From the NCBI RefSeq assembly GCF_000499845.2, contig NC_023758.2, positions 24,897,520 to 24,961,519 of the forward strand: a DNA stretch of 64,000 nucleotides, given 5' to 3'. Under the pieces are notes generated by a model. The model was not told the origin of the DNA, made no database searches, and saw only the letters and a program-made list of their open reading frames with translations. Made by a program: the position numbers and the translations under genes. The stretch is from Phaseolus vulgaris. Lineage: Eukaryota; Streptophyta; Magnoliopsida; Fabales; Fabaceae. Shown piece by piece: positions 12,000-22,559 of this stretch (position 1 is its first letter; each line of letters opens with the position of its first letter).

Positions 12000-13864
12000 A
12001 TTCACTCGCTTCCCTGCTTCGATTCCAATGCCTGTGTTCTCTTGTTAGTTTTTTTTTTGTCTGTTTTTAACTTTCTCTAAATTAATTATTATTTAATAAT
12101 TTATTATAATGTAAAAATATAACTAACAATTATATGCTCTATTTCTTATATATGGTTCTTCTGAATTAGTTTATGCCCTATAACTCTTAATCATGTAAAT
12201 GTTTATCGTAAGAGTCTATATTAGAAAAACATCCATTGTCGATTTAATAATAAATAAAAACTGTGTGATTATTTTACGATAAAACTTATTTTTAAATTCA
12301 TATAAATAATTTTTAATATTTACAAATTGGTATTCGGGTGTGTGTACATGTATAGTACTGTTCTTTTTCTAATTTTTTTAATGTGGATTTTCGAGAGGAG
12401 ATGTAAGAAAATTTTGACCTTATTTATAAAATTTAATAAATTTAAAAATCAAGGTATTATTTTTAATTCAAGACTTTAAGATAATATATTTTTGAATTTT
12501 ATTTATTTATACTAGTGGGAACACAAGCACGTGATGTATCCACATTTTTCATTTTTATTATTTATATATTCATGAAATTTTAATAAATATTAAATTATAT
12601 GAGAAGACATGTAAATTATCTAAGTGCACCACTTATAATAGTTTTATTAAAATTTTACATTAATTTTTTATATTTTCATTTTATTGTTTTTGAATATTAA
12701 ATTTTGATTTGACTTGGGTGTAATGTTGAACTTTGTAAGGTTATCAAGATTAAGATTAAGGCTTAAAAAAATTGGAGCAGCAAACAATGTCAAAACATAA
12801 TGCAGATGATAATGTTCTTCAAGATCTTCCCATTTCAAGTTTAGAGTAACTTTCATGTTCATAAAACGCCTTATGCAAGGGTTGTATATTGGAAGTTGTA
12901 GAATCTATCACCATATCAATTGAATTCGCGTCTTCCATGGCAAAGAAGTTGAAAAAAAATAAAATAATAAACTAAATACAAATTACCAAACTTCCAACTT
13001 ATGTAATATCTAGTAGATCAAAGCAACAATAGGCATAAAAGCTTTGCCCGCAAACTGGGCTTAGGATTCACTAAATTTAACATCTTATTTAAAAAGTATT
13101 ATTCACCAAATTATCCATTATTAATTTTTTTACAATATCTTTGGCGGCTTGATAAAGGGGATTCTCCACTTTAACTGCTCTCAAATTTTTTCCTATTTTA
13201 TCCTTAGATTAATATTTGATTTTATTTCATTATTTTGGGCATTGCGTCATTTCTTATTTTTTTAAAAAATATTTGAAATAAATGGAGCAACCGTTTTGAA
13301 TTGAAAGAGATAATTTATTTTGAAAATTAATTCCTTTTCTCTTTTATATTTCGACTCCAAAGAAAAAAATGTTCATAAATTTTGACACATCTTGAACTCT
13401 CTTCCTTCACGCTCCATGTTCTTCTCCTACTCTCACCCGTCTCAATCCTTCTTCAATCACCACTGTACAACAACAACCATCATTGTTTCCTCCTCCTCAC
13501 ACTTCCCAAAGCGTTCAAAGCAGAGACACGTCTCATTTTATAAGGCAACTAAGAGGAGAGGAAGCCATGAGAGATCCAGAACGCAAGGAGGCACCGCGAG
13601 TTCGACATGGAAGCAATCAAATTGAAACCACAAATACTCACCAAAGAGTTCGATAGTGTCCCTTAGAGTCAAAAAACACCTAAAGTTAAAGAGAATCAGC
13701 AATACCCAAAGAGAGAGGAACTACCGGAACAAATGGTTACAAGTGCGAGAGAAAGAAAAAGGATATGAGCAAGTTATGCCTGTTTTTTTGTTCATATTTG
13801 GTTACTTTTTAATTTTTATTATTTAAAAGTAATACTATTTAATAGAAGGTTGTTTCAAATATTG
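12000..13864. other. Upstream region of the GET1-like gene and AT-rich spacer
   Basis: The first few hundred bases should hold the promoter of the minus-strand GET1-like gene. No TATA box could be placed with confidence. The rest is AT-rich with no recognisable coding sequence. A more GC-balanced patch at 13390-13760 has a Ser/Thr-rich 77-residue frame that matches nothing I know. Confidence 0.4.
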
Positions 13865-14124
13865 TGTCGTTTTGAAGTTCTGGAAGGTTCTTCATTGGCA
13901 ATAGATGCCGAAGCCACATCGCTTAGGTGGAGATTACGATGCGGAAGCCAACCGTTTGGGGATAAAATCGGTGAAATGTTTCAATGGCTCTCGGTGTCGT
14001 TTTGAAGTTTTGGAAGGTTCTTCGCTGGCAGTAGTCGTCGAAGCCACATCGCTTAGGTGGAGATTATGATGCGGAAGCCAACCGTTTGGGAATAAAATCG
14101 GTGAAATGTTTAATGGCTCTTGAG
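13865..14124. repeat. 130-bp tandem duplication (two copies)
   Basis: The unit begins tgtcgttttgaagtt and contains gaagccacatcgcttaggtg and gcggaagccaaccgtttggg. It is present at about 13865-13994 and 13995-14124, about 93% alike by eye. The unit is more GC-rich than its surroundings and has no clear open frame. Confidence 0.85.
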
Positions 14125-14399
14125 GTTTGAGATGTAAATGAACGGGATAATTAATACAGATTCAGAATTTTATAAAAGAAGTTTCAAAGCTTCATTTCAT
14201 TCACTGTTATAGGATTTGAACATTTTTGTTTCTATTGCTTTCTTAATTTTTTTTTATATTTTTGTATGAAAATGTTTATTCAAGGCAGATTTGAGTTTTT
14301 ATTTACCATTCAATTCTCTCTCAATTCTGGTTTAATTTGAGTGATTTCCATTGCTCTGTTAGGTGTGTACTTTTGGAGTGCAATGTTAATGTATTTTTT

Positions 14400-15965
14400 A
14401 AGTTTAAAATGTATTCTACATTTTAGAATTCAAAATTTAGTTTTAAACCCAACAAATAATTTCGAAACTTATATTACAAATTTTAAAGTGCAAAATGTAT
14501 TTTGTCTCGAAAATATTGTTTAGACATTTTGGATAATTTTAATTATGATGATGATTTGGAGTGACAAAAACATGTGTGTCGGCAGAAACAGAAAGAAACC
14601 ATGGATGGTCCTAGAAAATGCTTCCCCGACATGAGAAAACCTAACTCCACCCTTTTTCCCTCTCCTCATTTTCTGTTCATAGAGTTTGATTTCGTCGATT
14701 GATCTAATTAGGGTGTGGGAAAAACCATTCTTATTATGAGAATGTTGGAGTCCCTCAAGCTATGTTTGCTTCTGGGGTGGTGGAGGTTAAGGGTGGGGTG
14801 AATGGGTGTCACCCCCCGTTTGCTTCTATGAGAGGGGAGGTTGAAGGTGAGGGTGAATGGAAAGATGGAGGTAGTTAGGGTGCTCTCATAATTGAAGAGA
14901 AAGGGTAGTGGAATAAGATGAAAGTCACCTAAGATGTATGCAAAGACCATGATGCCTTTACTTTCTCACGTTTTGGACCATCATTATTAATAATAATTTT
15001 AAATTGTTAAATGTTACTTTACAAATTTATCCTAGCCTATTAAAATTTTTTAATAATGAAATGAATTATTTTTGTTTAAAAATAAACAACTTTCACATAT
15101 TTCGTAGATTTAAAAATTAAAATTGGAAAATAAATATATATTAAATATAAATAGATATAATTTAAAAATTACAACTAGAAAAAAAATGTATTCAACAAAT
15201 TAAATAAAAACAAAACTTCAAATAATTTCTTAAAATATTAAACATGCATTATAAAATTAGAAAATAAATCAGATCTTATATAAATAAAATATTTTATCAT
15301 TAAAAACCCTATAGTAATGAAAAATAATAATAAAATACTAAAAAATAATATAACGTAATTAACAATAGAAAATAATTTCATAAAAAACTATTATCAAATA
15401 AATTACTAACTCATAAACATAATAATTATAAAAAAAAATATTAATATAAACGTAGCAACAAATTAAATAAAAAGAGAACTTCAAGTAATTTTTTAAAATA
15501 TTAAATATATACTATAAAATTAGAAAATAAATCACATCTTATATAAATAAAAAAATACTATTTTTTAATATTAAAAACCCTTGCAGATGAATGATGGTAA
15601 ATTCGGAAATAACACATGCTGATGTGATTTTCCCTCTACATCTCTTCATTTTGAGGGGAGAGGATATTTACTGTTCACATGTATATCCTCTCATCCTCTT
15701 CCCCGCAAAACCTTGGATCCAAACAATTGATATCCTCTCACTTCTTTCCTTATGAACAGTACATCTATAGAAGCAAACAGAGCCTAACATACCCCAATCC
15801 AAACAACCTCAATTTTCTTCTCAAATCTTCACACTTCCACTCTCCCACACCCTCAACTTTCCACTCCCCACACTCTCTAATCCTAACATAGCATCAGTGT
15901 CAATTCCTCCATAAAGCTTCAGGGCTTCTATACACGTACGTAAGCATATGATATGATGCGATATC
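14400..15965 (+). pseudogene. 5' part of a duplicated THEP1-type NTPase gene (exons 1-2)
   Basis: This matches the 5' end of the intact gene at 29428. The upstream flank (tgcaaaatgtattttgtctc) and the sequence around the start (agaaagaaaccatgg, ATG 14601) are shared. So are intron 1 and exon 2 (ggtgtgggaaaaacc at 14712, resuming at 15894 with agcttcagggctt), then the acgtacgtaagcatatg donor. It is broken in three ways. About 12 bp are lost at the end of exon 1, removing the first half of the P-loop and the splice donor. A 1136-bp insertion splits exon 2 after 14757. A copia element interrupts intron 2 at 15966, and exons 3-6 are gone. Confidence 0.9.
14758..15893. mobile_element. Non-autonomous insertion (1136 bp) in pseudogene exon 2
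   Basis: Comparison with the intact gene defines the insert exactly. The flanks read ccctca before and tcagtg after, sharing a 3-bp TCA target duplication. The ends form a short imperfect inverted repeat: agctatgttt at the left and, reversed, tgctatgtta at the right. A second inverted pair, gtttgcttctat, lies inside at about 14817 and 15770. The interior is AT-rich with no coding frame. A 3-bp duplication suggests a PIF/Harbinger-like (Tourist-type) MITE, although TCA is not their usual TWA target. Class is uncertain. Confidence 0.7.
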
Positions 15966-16261
15966 TGTTGAATAAACTTTAAATGTAATGTGTGGGTTTT
16001 AAAATTAGAAGTTACTAGAAAATAGTAGAATGAGAGTTAGGATAGGTGAAAGGTCAAAAGTTGTGAGTGGGATTTTAATTATGTTGTTAGTGAGGTTTTA
16101 AGGCCATAATGAAGATTTTTCTAGAAGAGCTTCCTAAAGCCTATAAATAGGATGCTCTATCAGTTGTAAGATGCACCACATAAAGAAATACAATAAAGAG
16201 AAATACAAAGAAGAGTGTTTCTTTAGAGAAAATTCAAGTGTGAGTGGTTGTTTGTTTTACA
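15966..16261 (+). repeat. 5' LTR of the second copia element
   Basis: It starts tgttgaataaac and ends tttgttttaca, giving TG...CA ends and about 296 bp. It contains a TATA-like ctataaatag at about 16141. The primer-binding site follows three bases later. There is no partner 3' LTR in the window. Confidence 0.7.
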
Positions 16262-16264
16262 ATT

Positions 16265-16278
16265 TGGTATCAAGAGCC
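16265..16278 (+). other. Copia primer-binding site (initiator Met tRNA)
   Basis: The sequence tggtatcaagagcc is the usual copia primer site tggtatcagagc with one extra base. It sits directly downstream of the LTR and two bases before the gag ATG at 16280. Confidence 0.8.
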
Positions 16279-16279
16279 A

Positions 16280-17255
16280 ATGGCGAATGTGATGGGTGAA
16301 ATACCGCTACCACGGTTAATAAAGGCGACCACATATGATAATTGGAGCATTCAAATGAAAGCTCTTCTCGGTTCTCAAGATGCATGGGAGGTGGTCGAAG
16401 AAGGTTTCGAAGAACCAACAAATACCACGGGTTATACGACGGCTCAAACCAAGGTGTTGAAAGAGATGCGATCAAAGGATACGGCGACACTATACATGTT
16501 GTTCCGAGCGGTTGATGAGTCGGGCTTTGAGAAGATTGTCAGTGCAACTACTTCAAAAGAAGCGTGGGACATCTTAAAAAAGGTGTTCAAAGGAGCCGAC
16601 CAAGTTAAGCAAGTGCGTCTACAAACTCTTCATGGCGAGTTGGAGAGCATGAAGATGATGGAGCCAGAGAGTGTATTTGACTACATTACGCGTGTACAGA
16701 CTGTGGTGAATCAACTCAATTGAAACGGTGAAACGTTGACTGATGCACGAGTTGTGGAGAAGATTTTGAGAACATTAACCGACAATTTTGAGAGTATTGT
16801 GTGCAATAGAATAGTCAAAGGACCTAAGACGCTCACAGTCGACGAGCTTGTCGGTTCTCTCGAGGCACACGAGCAACAGAAGAAGAAGAAGGAGGAGGAA
16901 ACACTTGAGCAAGCATTTCAAACCAAGGCGTCAATAAAATATGAAAAGGTACTCTATCATCAAAATTCTCAAAATAGAGGCGTGGTCGTGGAAGTCGTGG
17001 AAGTCGTGGAAACAGTCGTGGTGGAAAAGGCAGTAGTCAAGAAGGGTACTATAAGGAGAAGGAACAGTCTAGCCAACCAAATTGGCGTGGAAGAGGACGT
17101 GGTAGAGGAAGAGGCGGCCGATCGAATTATTCCAACATCGAGTGCTACAAATGTCACAAATATGGTCACTATGCGAAGGATTGCAACTCTCACAAATGTT
17201 ACAATTGTGGTAAAGTGGGGCATTTTGCAAAAGATTGTCGAGCTGATATAAAGAT
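16280..17255 (+). pseudogene. Copia gag, broken
   Basis: The frame starts MANVMGEIPLPRL and has the UBN2-type body (TYDNWSIQMKALLGSQDAWE..., LQTLHGELESMKM). A TGA at 16721-16723 replaces an expected Arg codon (CGA to TGA). The frame resumes with ETLTDARVVEKIL. A frameshift near 16970 moves the two CCHC knuckles to another frame: CYKCHKYGHYAKDC and CYNCGKVGHFAKDC. The intervening region is Arg/Gly-rich. Confidence 0.85.
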
Positions 17256-18510
17256 AGAAGAAACAACCAACCTAGCCTTGGAAGTCGAAACGAATGAAGG
17301 TGTTCTCTTGATGGCTCAAGATGAAGTCAACATTAATAGTGACACTCTGTGGTACCTCGACTCATGAGCAAGCAACCATATGTGCGGTCACGAGTACCTA
17401 TTCAAAGATATGCAAAAGATTGAAGATAGTCATGTGTCATTTGGAGATGCATCAAAGGTGGAGGTCAAAGGGTGAGGTACGTTTTTTTACTTACAAAAAG
17501 ATGGCTTAATTGGGTCACTCCAAGATGTTTATTACGTACCAGACCTCAAGACCAACATTTTTAGTATGGGGCAACTCATGGAGAAAGGTTACTCGATATT
17601 TTTGAAAGATCGACTACTACACTTGAAGAACAAGCAAGGGCGTTTGGTTTCTTGAATCGAGATGACAAGAAATTGGATGTACAAGCTGAATTTGAGAGGC
17701 ATACGAGAAATTTTTTTGCAAGTCAACATAGAAGATAAGGCATCACTGTGGCATCTCTATTTTGATCACCTACATCATTGTGGTCTAAAAGAGTTAGCGA
17801 AGAAGAATATGGTGCACGGGCTACCCAACATAGACTACAAGAGAAAATTTTGTGAAGAATGTGTGCTCAGCAAGCATGTGAGAACCTCGTTTCCAAAGAA
17901 GGCTCAATATTGGGCTAAGCAACCTCTCGAAATGATTCATACCGACATATGTGGACCAATTACTCCATAATTCTTCGGCGGTAAAAGGTATTTCATTACT
18001 TTTATCGATGATTTCTCACGAAAAACTTGGGTTTATTTTCTAAAGGAAAAATTTGAGGCATTCGAGGTGTTCAAAAAGTTCAAGGTGATGGTGGAGAAGG
18101 CAACTGATAGATAGATAGATCAAAATTGTACGATCTGATAGAAGTGACGAGGAGCAAGGCATAAGGCGATTTCTAACTGCAACAAAATGGTGTGGCCGAG
18201 AGGAAGAACCGGACAATTCTCGACATGGTTCGATCAATGCTTAAGAGCAAAAAGATGCCAAAGGAATTTTGGGCGGAAGCTGTGCAATGCGCCATCTATG
18301 TGCAAAATCAATGTCCACATGTGAAGTTAGATGATCAAACACCACAAGAGGCATGGAGCGGACAAAAGCCAACGGTTTCTCATCTCAAAGTGTTTGGTAG
18401 TGTGGCTTATGCACAAGTACCAGATCAACAAAGAACGAAGCTCGAAGACAAAAGCAAAAGGTATATTTTTATTAGGTATAATGAGAAGACAAAAAGATAT
18501 GAGTTGATTT
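17256..18510 (+). pseudogene. Copia protease-integrase remnant
   Basis: The protease motif appears as LWYLDS-stop-ASNHMCG at about 17347-17385, so the active-site DSGA has its Gly replaced by a stop. The GAG-pre-integrase block (WHLYFDHLHHCGLKELAKK, then CEECVLSKH) and the integrase start (HTDICGP) follow at 17750-17960. After frame changes, AERKNRTILDMVRSMLK and the later text EFWAEAVQCAIYVQN continue to about 18515. The region holding the second catalytic Asp is damaged (18105-18190). Confidence 0.8.
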
Positions 18511-18514
18511 TATG

Positions 18515-19182
18515 ATTGTTCATTTGATTAGTGACACTTTACTTAGATTTAGATTTTTGAACAATTATAGGTGAGAAGCCTAAGGAAAATTCCCACCAGA
18601 CATTAATTTAACAAGTGTTAAGTAGAGGTGAAGGTTCATTTCCATAAGGCCAAAGGAAAAACACAATTCAATGGTGAGAATGAATGACAATTAGGTGCAG
18701 AATTTAAGCAAACACAAAGTGAGCAATGTTATGGACCGAATTGAAAAACAAGGAAACAACAATAAGAACAAGACATATTTTGGAATTGAAATTGGAATGG
18801 AAAAAGATGAGTGAAAGGAAACTTAGGAATGGTGGAATTGTGAATGAGCACGCCACTTGGATGGTGAATTGAATTCAAGATAAATGTAGATGTCGCCACT
18901 TAAGAGCTCACAACACTCACAAGATAAGACCAATGGTTTAGACAGACAATGCTCACAAACTCTAACACAATTTGTGTATAGTAACTTTACTCTTCATTCA
19001 ACATGTCAATAGATGAGGTAAACCTCTCTATTTATAGATTTAGGAGCCTTGGAAAAGAAGAAAAGAGGGTAGAAAGGGGAAATGAAATGTGGTGCAGTTT
19101 TGCTATTGATCACTCCATGTGTTTCTAGAAGGTAGGGTTCCTATCTTCACCTCCTAATATTGCTATATAGACCTACTCTTGT
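18515..19182 (-). repeat. Gypsy LTR in inverted orientation
   Basis: Read on the minus strand this matches the plus-strand LTR at 25226-25916. Both contain agtaggtctatatagc near the start, then ccaaggctcctaaatctata, a TATA-like ctataaata, tggtcttatctt, caagtggcg and, near the end, attttccttagg. It lies between a broken copia element and a plus-strand gypsy pol fragment, so it cannot be the 5' LTR of that fragment in its present orientation. Confidence 0.75.
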
Positions 19183-19214
19183 TTATTCTTTACTATTTGG
19201 ACACTTTAGTCTTC

Positions 19215-21783
19215 ATTCTTCACGTATTCCCCAAGGAAGGTTCAATGGAACTCCCCCCTTTTAGAGGAATAGAACATCAAATAGATTTAGTTCCAGGAGC
19301 TAGTGTACCTAATAGACCATCTTATAGAACTAACCCTGAAGAAACTAAGGAGATAGAATCACAAGTACAAAATTTGTTGGAGAAGGGTTGGGTTCAAATG
19401 AGCCTAAGTCCTTGTGTTGTACCTGTCTTGTTGGTACCAAAAAAAGATGGCAAGTGGAGAATGCGTTGTGACTGTAGGGCCATCAATAATATCACCATCA
19501 AGTATAGGCATCCAATCCCAAAACTAGATTATATGCTTGATGAATTACATGGGTCCATTATATTTTCCAAGATTGATCTTAAAAGTGGCTATCACCAAAT
19601 TCGAATTAAAGAAGGTGATGAGTGGAAAATCGCTTTTAAAACCAAATTTGGATTATATGAATGGTTAGTAATGCCTTTTGGCCTTACTAATGCACCCAAC
19701 ACTTTTATGAGTCTTATGAATCATGTCTTGCAAGATTGTATAGGTAAATATGTAGAAGTTTATTTTGATGATATATTAGTGTATAGTCAAGGCCTAGACG
19801 ACCACCTAAGTCACCTTACGGAAGTTCTCTTAGTGCTTAGAGACAATTGTTTGTTTGCTAATATTGATAAGTGTACTTTTTGTGTTGATAGTGTAGTATT
19901 TTTAGGTTTTGTAGTTAACAAAAATGGGGTACATGTTGACCCCGAGAAAATCAAAGCCATCCAAGAATGGCCAACTCCACAAAATGTAGGAGATGTTAGG
20001 AGTTTTCGTGGGTTAGCAAGTTTCTATAGAGAATTTGTGCCTAACTTCTCGAGTCTAGCTTCACCACTCAATGAGTTAGTGAAGAAGGACACTCCATTTT
20101 GTTGGACTGAGAAGCGAGACCAAGCCTTCAAGAGGCTTAAAGCTCAACTCACTAATGCACCTATTTTAGCTCTACCAAACTTTTCAAAAAAAAATTGAGC
20201 TAGAATGTGATGCATCAGGAGTAGGCATAGGTGCAGTGTTGTTGCAAAGTGGACACCCAATTACTTATTTTAGTGAAAAACTTCATGGTGCCACCCCCAA
20301 CTACCCCACCTATGATAAGGAGCTCTATGCACTTGTGAGGGCCCTGAAGACTTAGGAGCACTATCTAGTTTCAAAAGAATTTGTAATTCATAGTGATCAC
20401 GAGTCTTTAAAATATATGAAGGGTCAGCATAAGTTAAATAAATGTCATGCAAAATGGATGGAATTTCTTGAACAATTCCCTTATGTTATCAAATACAAGA
20501 AGGGCAATGCTAATATTGTGGTTGATGCTCTTTCTAGGAGACACGCCCTCTTTTCAAAACTTGGTATCCAGATTCTTGGATTTCAAAACATACCTGAACT
20601 GTACAAAGAAGATCGAGATTTTGCATCCACTTTTGTTAAATGTGAACATAGAGCACATGGAGGATTTTATGTGTCTGAAGGGTATCTTTTTAAAGAAGGA
20701 AAACTCTGTATACCCCAAGGAACACATAGGAAACTTCTTGTAAAAGAAACTCATGAAGGAGGTCTCATGGGCCATTTTAGAGTTGATAAAACTCTAGAGC
20801 TTTTAAAAGGAAAATTCTTTTGGCCACATATGAGAAAAGATGTTCATAGACATTGTTATAGATGCATTTCTTGTTTAAAACCCAAATCTAAAACAATGCC
20901 TCATGGATTCTATACTCCTCTACCTTTTGCAAGTGTTTCGTGGGAAGACATTAGCATAGATTTTATTCTAGGACTTCCTAGGACAACAAGAGGTTTTGAT
21001 TATATTTTTGTGGTGGTGAATAGGTTTAGTAAGATGGCACATTTTATTCTATGCCACAAGATAGATGATGCAAACAATATCTCTAGGCTCTTCTTTAGAG
21101 AAGTGGTAAGACTTCATGTTCTACCCAAAAGTATAGTATCTGATAGAGATCCAAAATTTATAAGTCATTTATAGAGAACTCTCTAGGAAAGGCTTGGAAC
21201 TAAATTGAAATTTTCAACTTCTTGCCATCCTCAAACGGATGGACAAACTGAAGTAGTAAATAGATCTCTTTCAACTATGCTTAGGGCAGTTATGAAAAGC
21301 AACCACAAATCTTGGGATGAGTACCTTCCCCATATTGAGTTTGCATATAATAGGGTAGTTCATAAAACTATCAATATTTCTCCATTTGAAGCTGTATATG
21401 GGTTTAATCCTCTTACACCTTTAGAATTGTTGCCTCTTCCTAATCCACAAGAATGTGTGCATAAGGAAAGAGTAACAAAAGCTGAATTTGTCAAGAAAAT
21501 GCATGAGAGGATTAAAGAACAAATACAACAACAAACAAAGAAATATGTAAAACAAAACAATAAGGGGAAGCGAGAGATAATTTTTGAGGAAGGAGACTGG
21601 GTTTGGCTACACCTTAGAAAAGATAGATTTTCAACTAAGAGAAAATCTAAGCTTAGCCCCCGGGGAGATGGACCCTTCCAAGTTCTCAAAAGAATCAACA
21701 ACAATGCCTACATTCTTGATTTACCTTACGAATATGGAGTTCATAATACTCTCAATGTTATGGACCTAATGCCTTTTGCATGA
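19215..21783 (+). pseudogene. Ty3/gypsy pol fragment A (RT, RNase H, integrase)
   Basis: Reverse transcriptase text begins LPPFRGIEHQIDLVPG and includes [33 protein letters not shown] and the catalytic YFDDILVY (about 19759-19782). RNase H follows in another frame after an A-run at 20188 ([22 protein letters not shown]), with TAG for Trp at 20353-20355. Integrase begins with the HHCC zinc finger (HEGGLMGHF...CYRCISC), then the core [11 protein letters not shown] and [11 protein letters not shown], then two Trp-to-TAG stops at 21172 and 21184. The last part is [15 protein letters not shown] and the C-terminal GDWVWLHLRKDRF. There is no gag or protease upstream. Confidence 0.9.
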
Positions 21784-22440
21784 AGTAATAAAGAATAAGT
21801 ATAAGTATTGGATTTGAGAACAAATCCTTTCCAAGTGGGAGGGGATGATGGAAGAGGCCCAAGCCCAAACCCAAGTTCAAGTCCAAGCCCAAGTTCAAGC
21901 CCAACAAATAGAAGATCTGGGCCAACTACAAGAGCTATGGAAAGAAGGACTCAAGATGATTGGGACACTGCTACTGATGGTAGAGAAACTTTCCTTTATA
22001 TGTTTAAAAGTGCCATAAGTTTAGTGTTGGGTAGAATTTAATTTTTGTCAAAGTAGAATAGGAAATTTTACTTGTAATTTTTCTTAGAGTTAATTTTTGG
22101 CACCTAATTACCAACCTAGATTAAATTAGGGTTTCTAAAACACCTAATTTAATCTAAGTCGGTCATGAGAAGGCCCATGAAGGAGAGAATATGAAACGCT
22201 AATCACACCTCCCATGTGTTCTCCTTTAGGCACCAAATTCCATTTGAATTTAGCTTTCATTTCACTTGTATTTGGCTCTTCAAATTCCAGCCCTCCATTG
22301 CTATAAAAGGAGGTGTTTGGTTCATCATTTGCTCAATATTAATGAAGAGTGATTTGCTGCCCAAATTGTGCCAATTTCACTCATTGTCTCCTACCTCCCT
22401 AGGATAGACACTTTAGTCTTCATTCTTCACCTATTCCAAG
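21784..22440 (+). mobile_element. 3' tail of gypsy fragment A
   Basis: Remains of the polyprotein end (LRTNPFQVGGDDG followed by a Pro/Ser-rich stretch, 21808-21960) lead into non-coding sequence. A TATA-like gctataaaagg lies at about 22301, which would fit part of an LTR. This tail does not match the LTR at 25226, so fragments A and B may come from different families. The tail ends with a 30-bp sequence also found just before pol fragment A. Confidence 0.55.
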
Positions 22441-22559
22441 TGAGATGGCCTCACCACTCACTCTCCACACCTAGCATGCACCTTCAAGGAGTCCAACTTT
22501 CTACGTGAGATCCTTGTTCATTCTCCTCCATTGAAGCTTCCGCCAATTCCTCCAAAGAA

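Larger units (their letters stand above)
15966..18510 (+). mobile_element. Second Ty1/copia element, 3'-truncated
   Basis: Inserted in intron 2 of the duplicated NTPase gene copy. It has a 5' LTR (15966-16261), an initiator-Met primer site (16265-16278), gag, protease and integrase. Copia homology stops near 18510, where an inverted gypsy LTR begins. No reverse transcriptase, RNase H or 3' LTR of this element was found after the gypsy block, so the 3' half was lost in the rearrangement. Confidence 0.85.

Noticed and set aside
13392..13625. A 77-residue Ser-rich frame in a GC-balanced patch.
   Set aside because: No family resemblance and biased composition; it could be part of a decayed repeat.
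16969..17223. A minus-strand 84-residue Ser/Thr-rich frame.
   Set aside because: It is antisense to the Arg/Gly-rich part and zinc knuckles of the copia gag.
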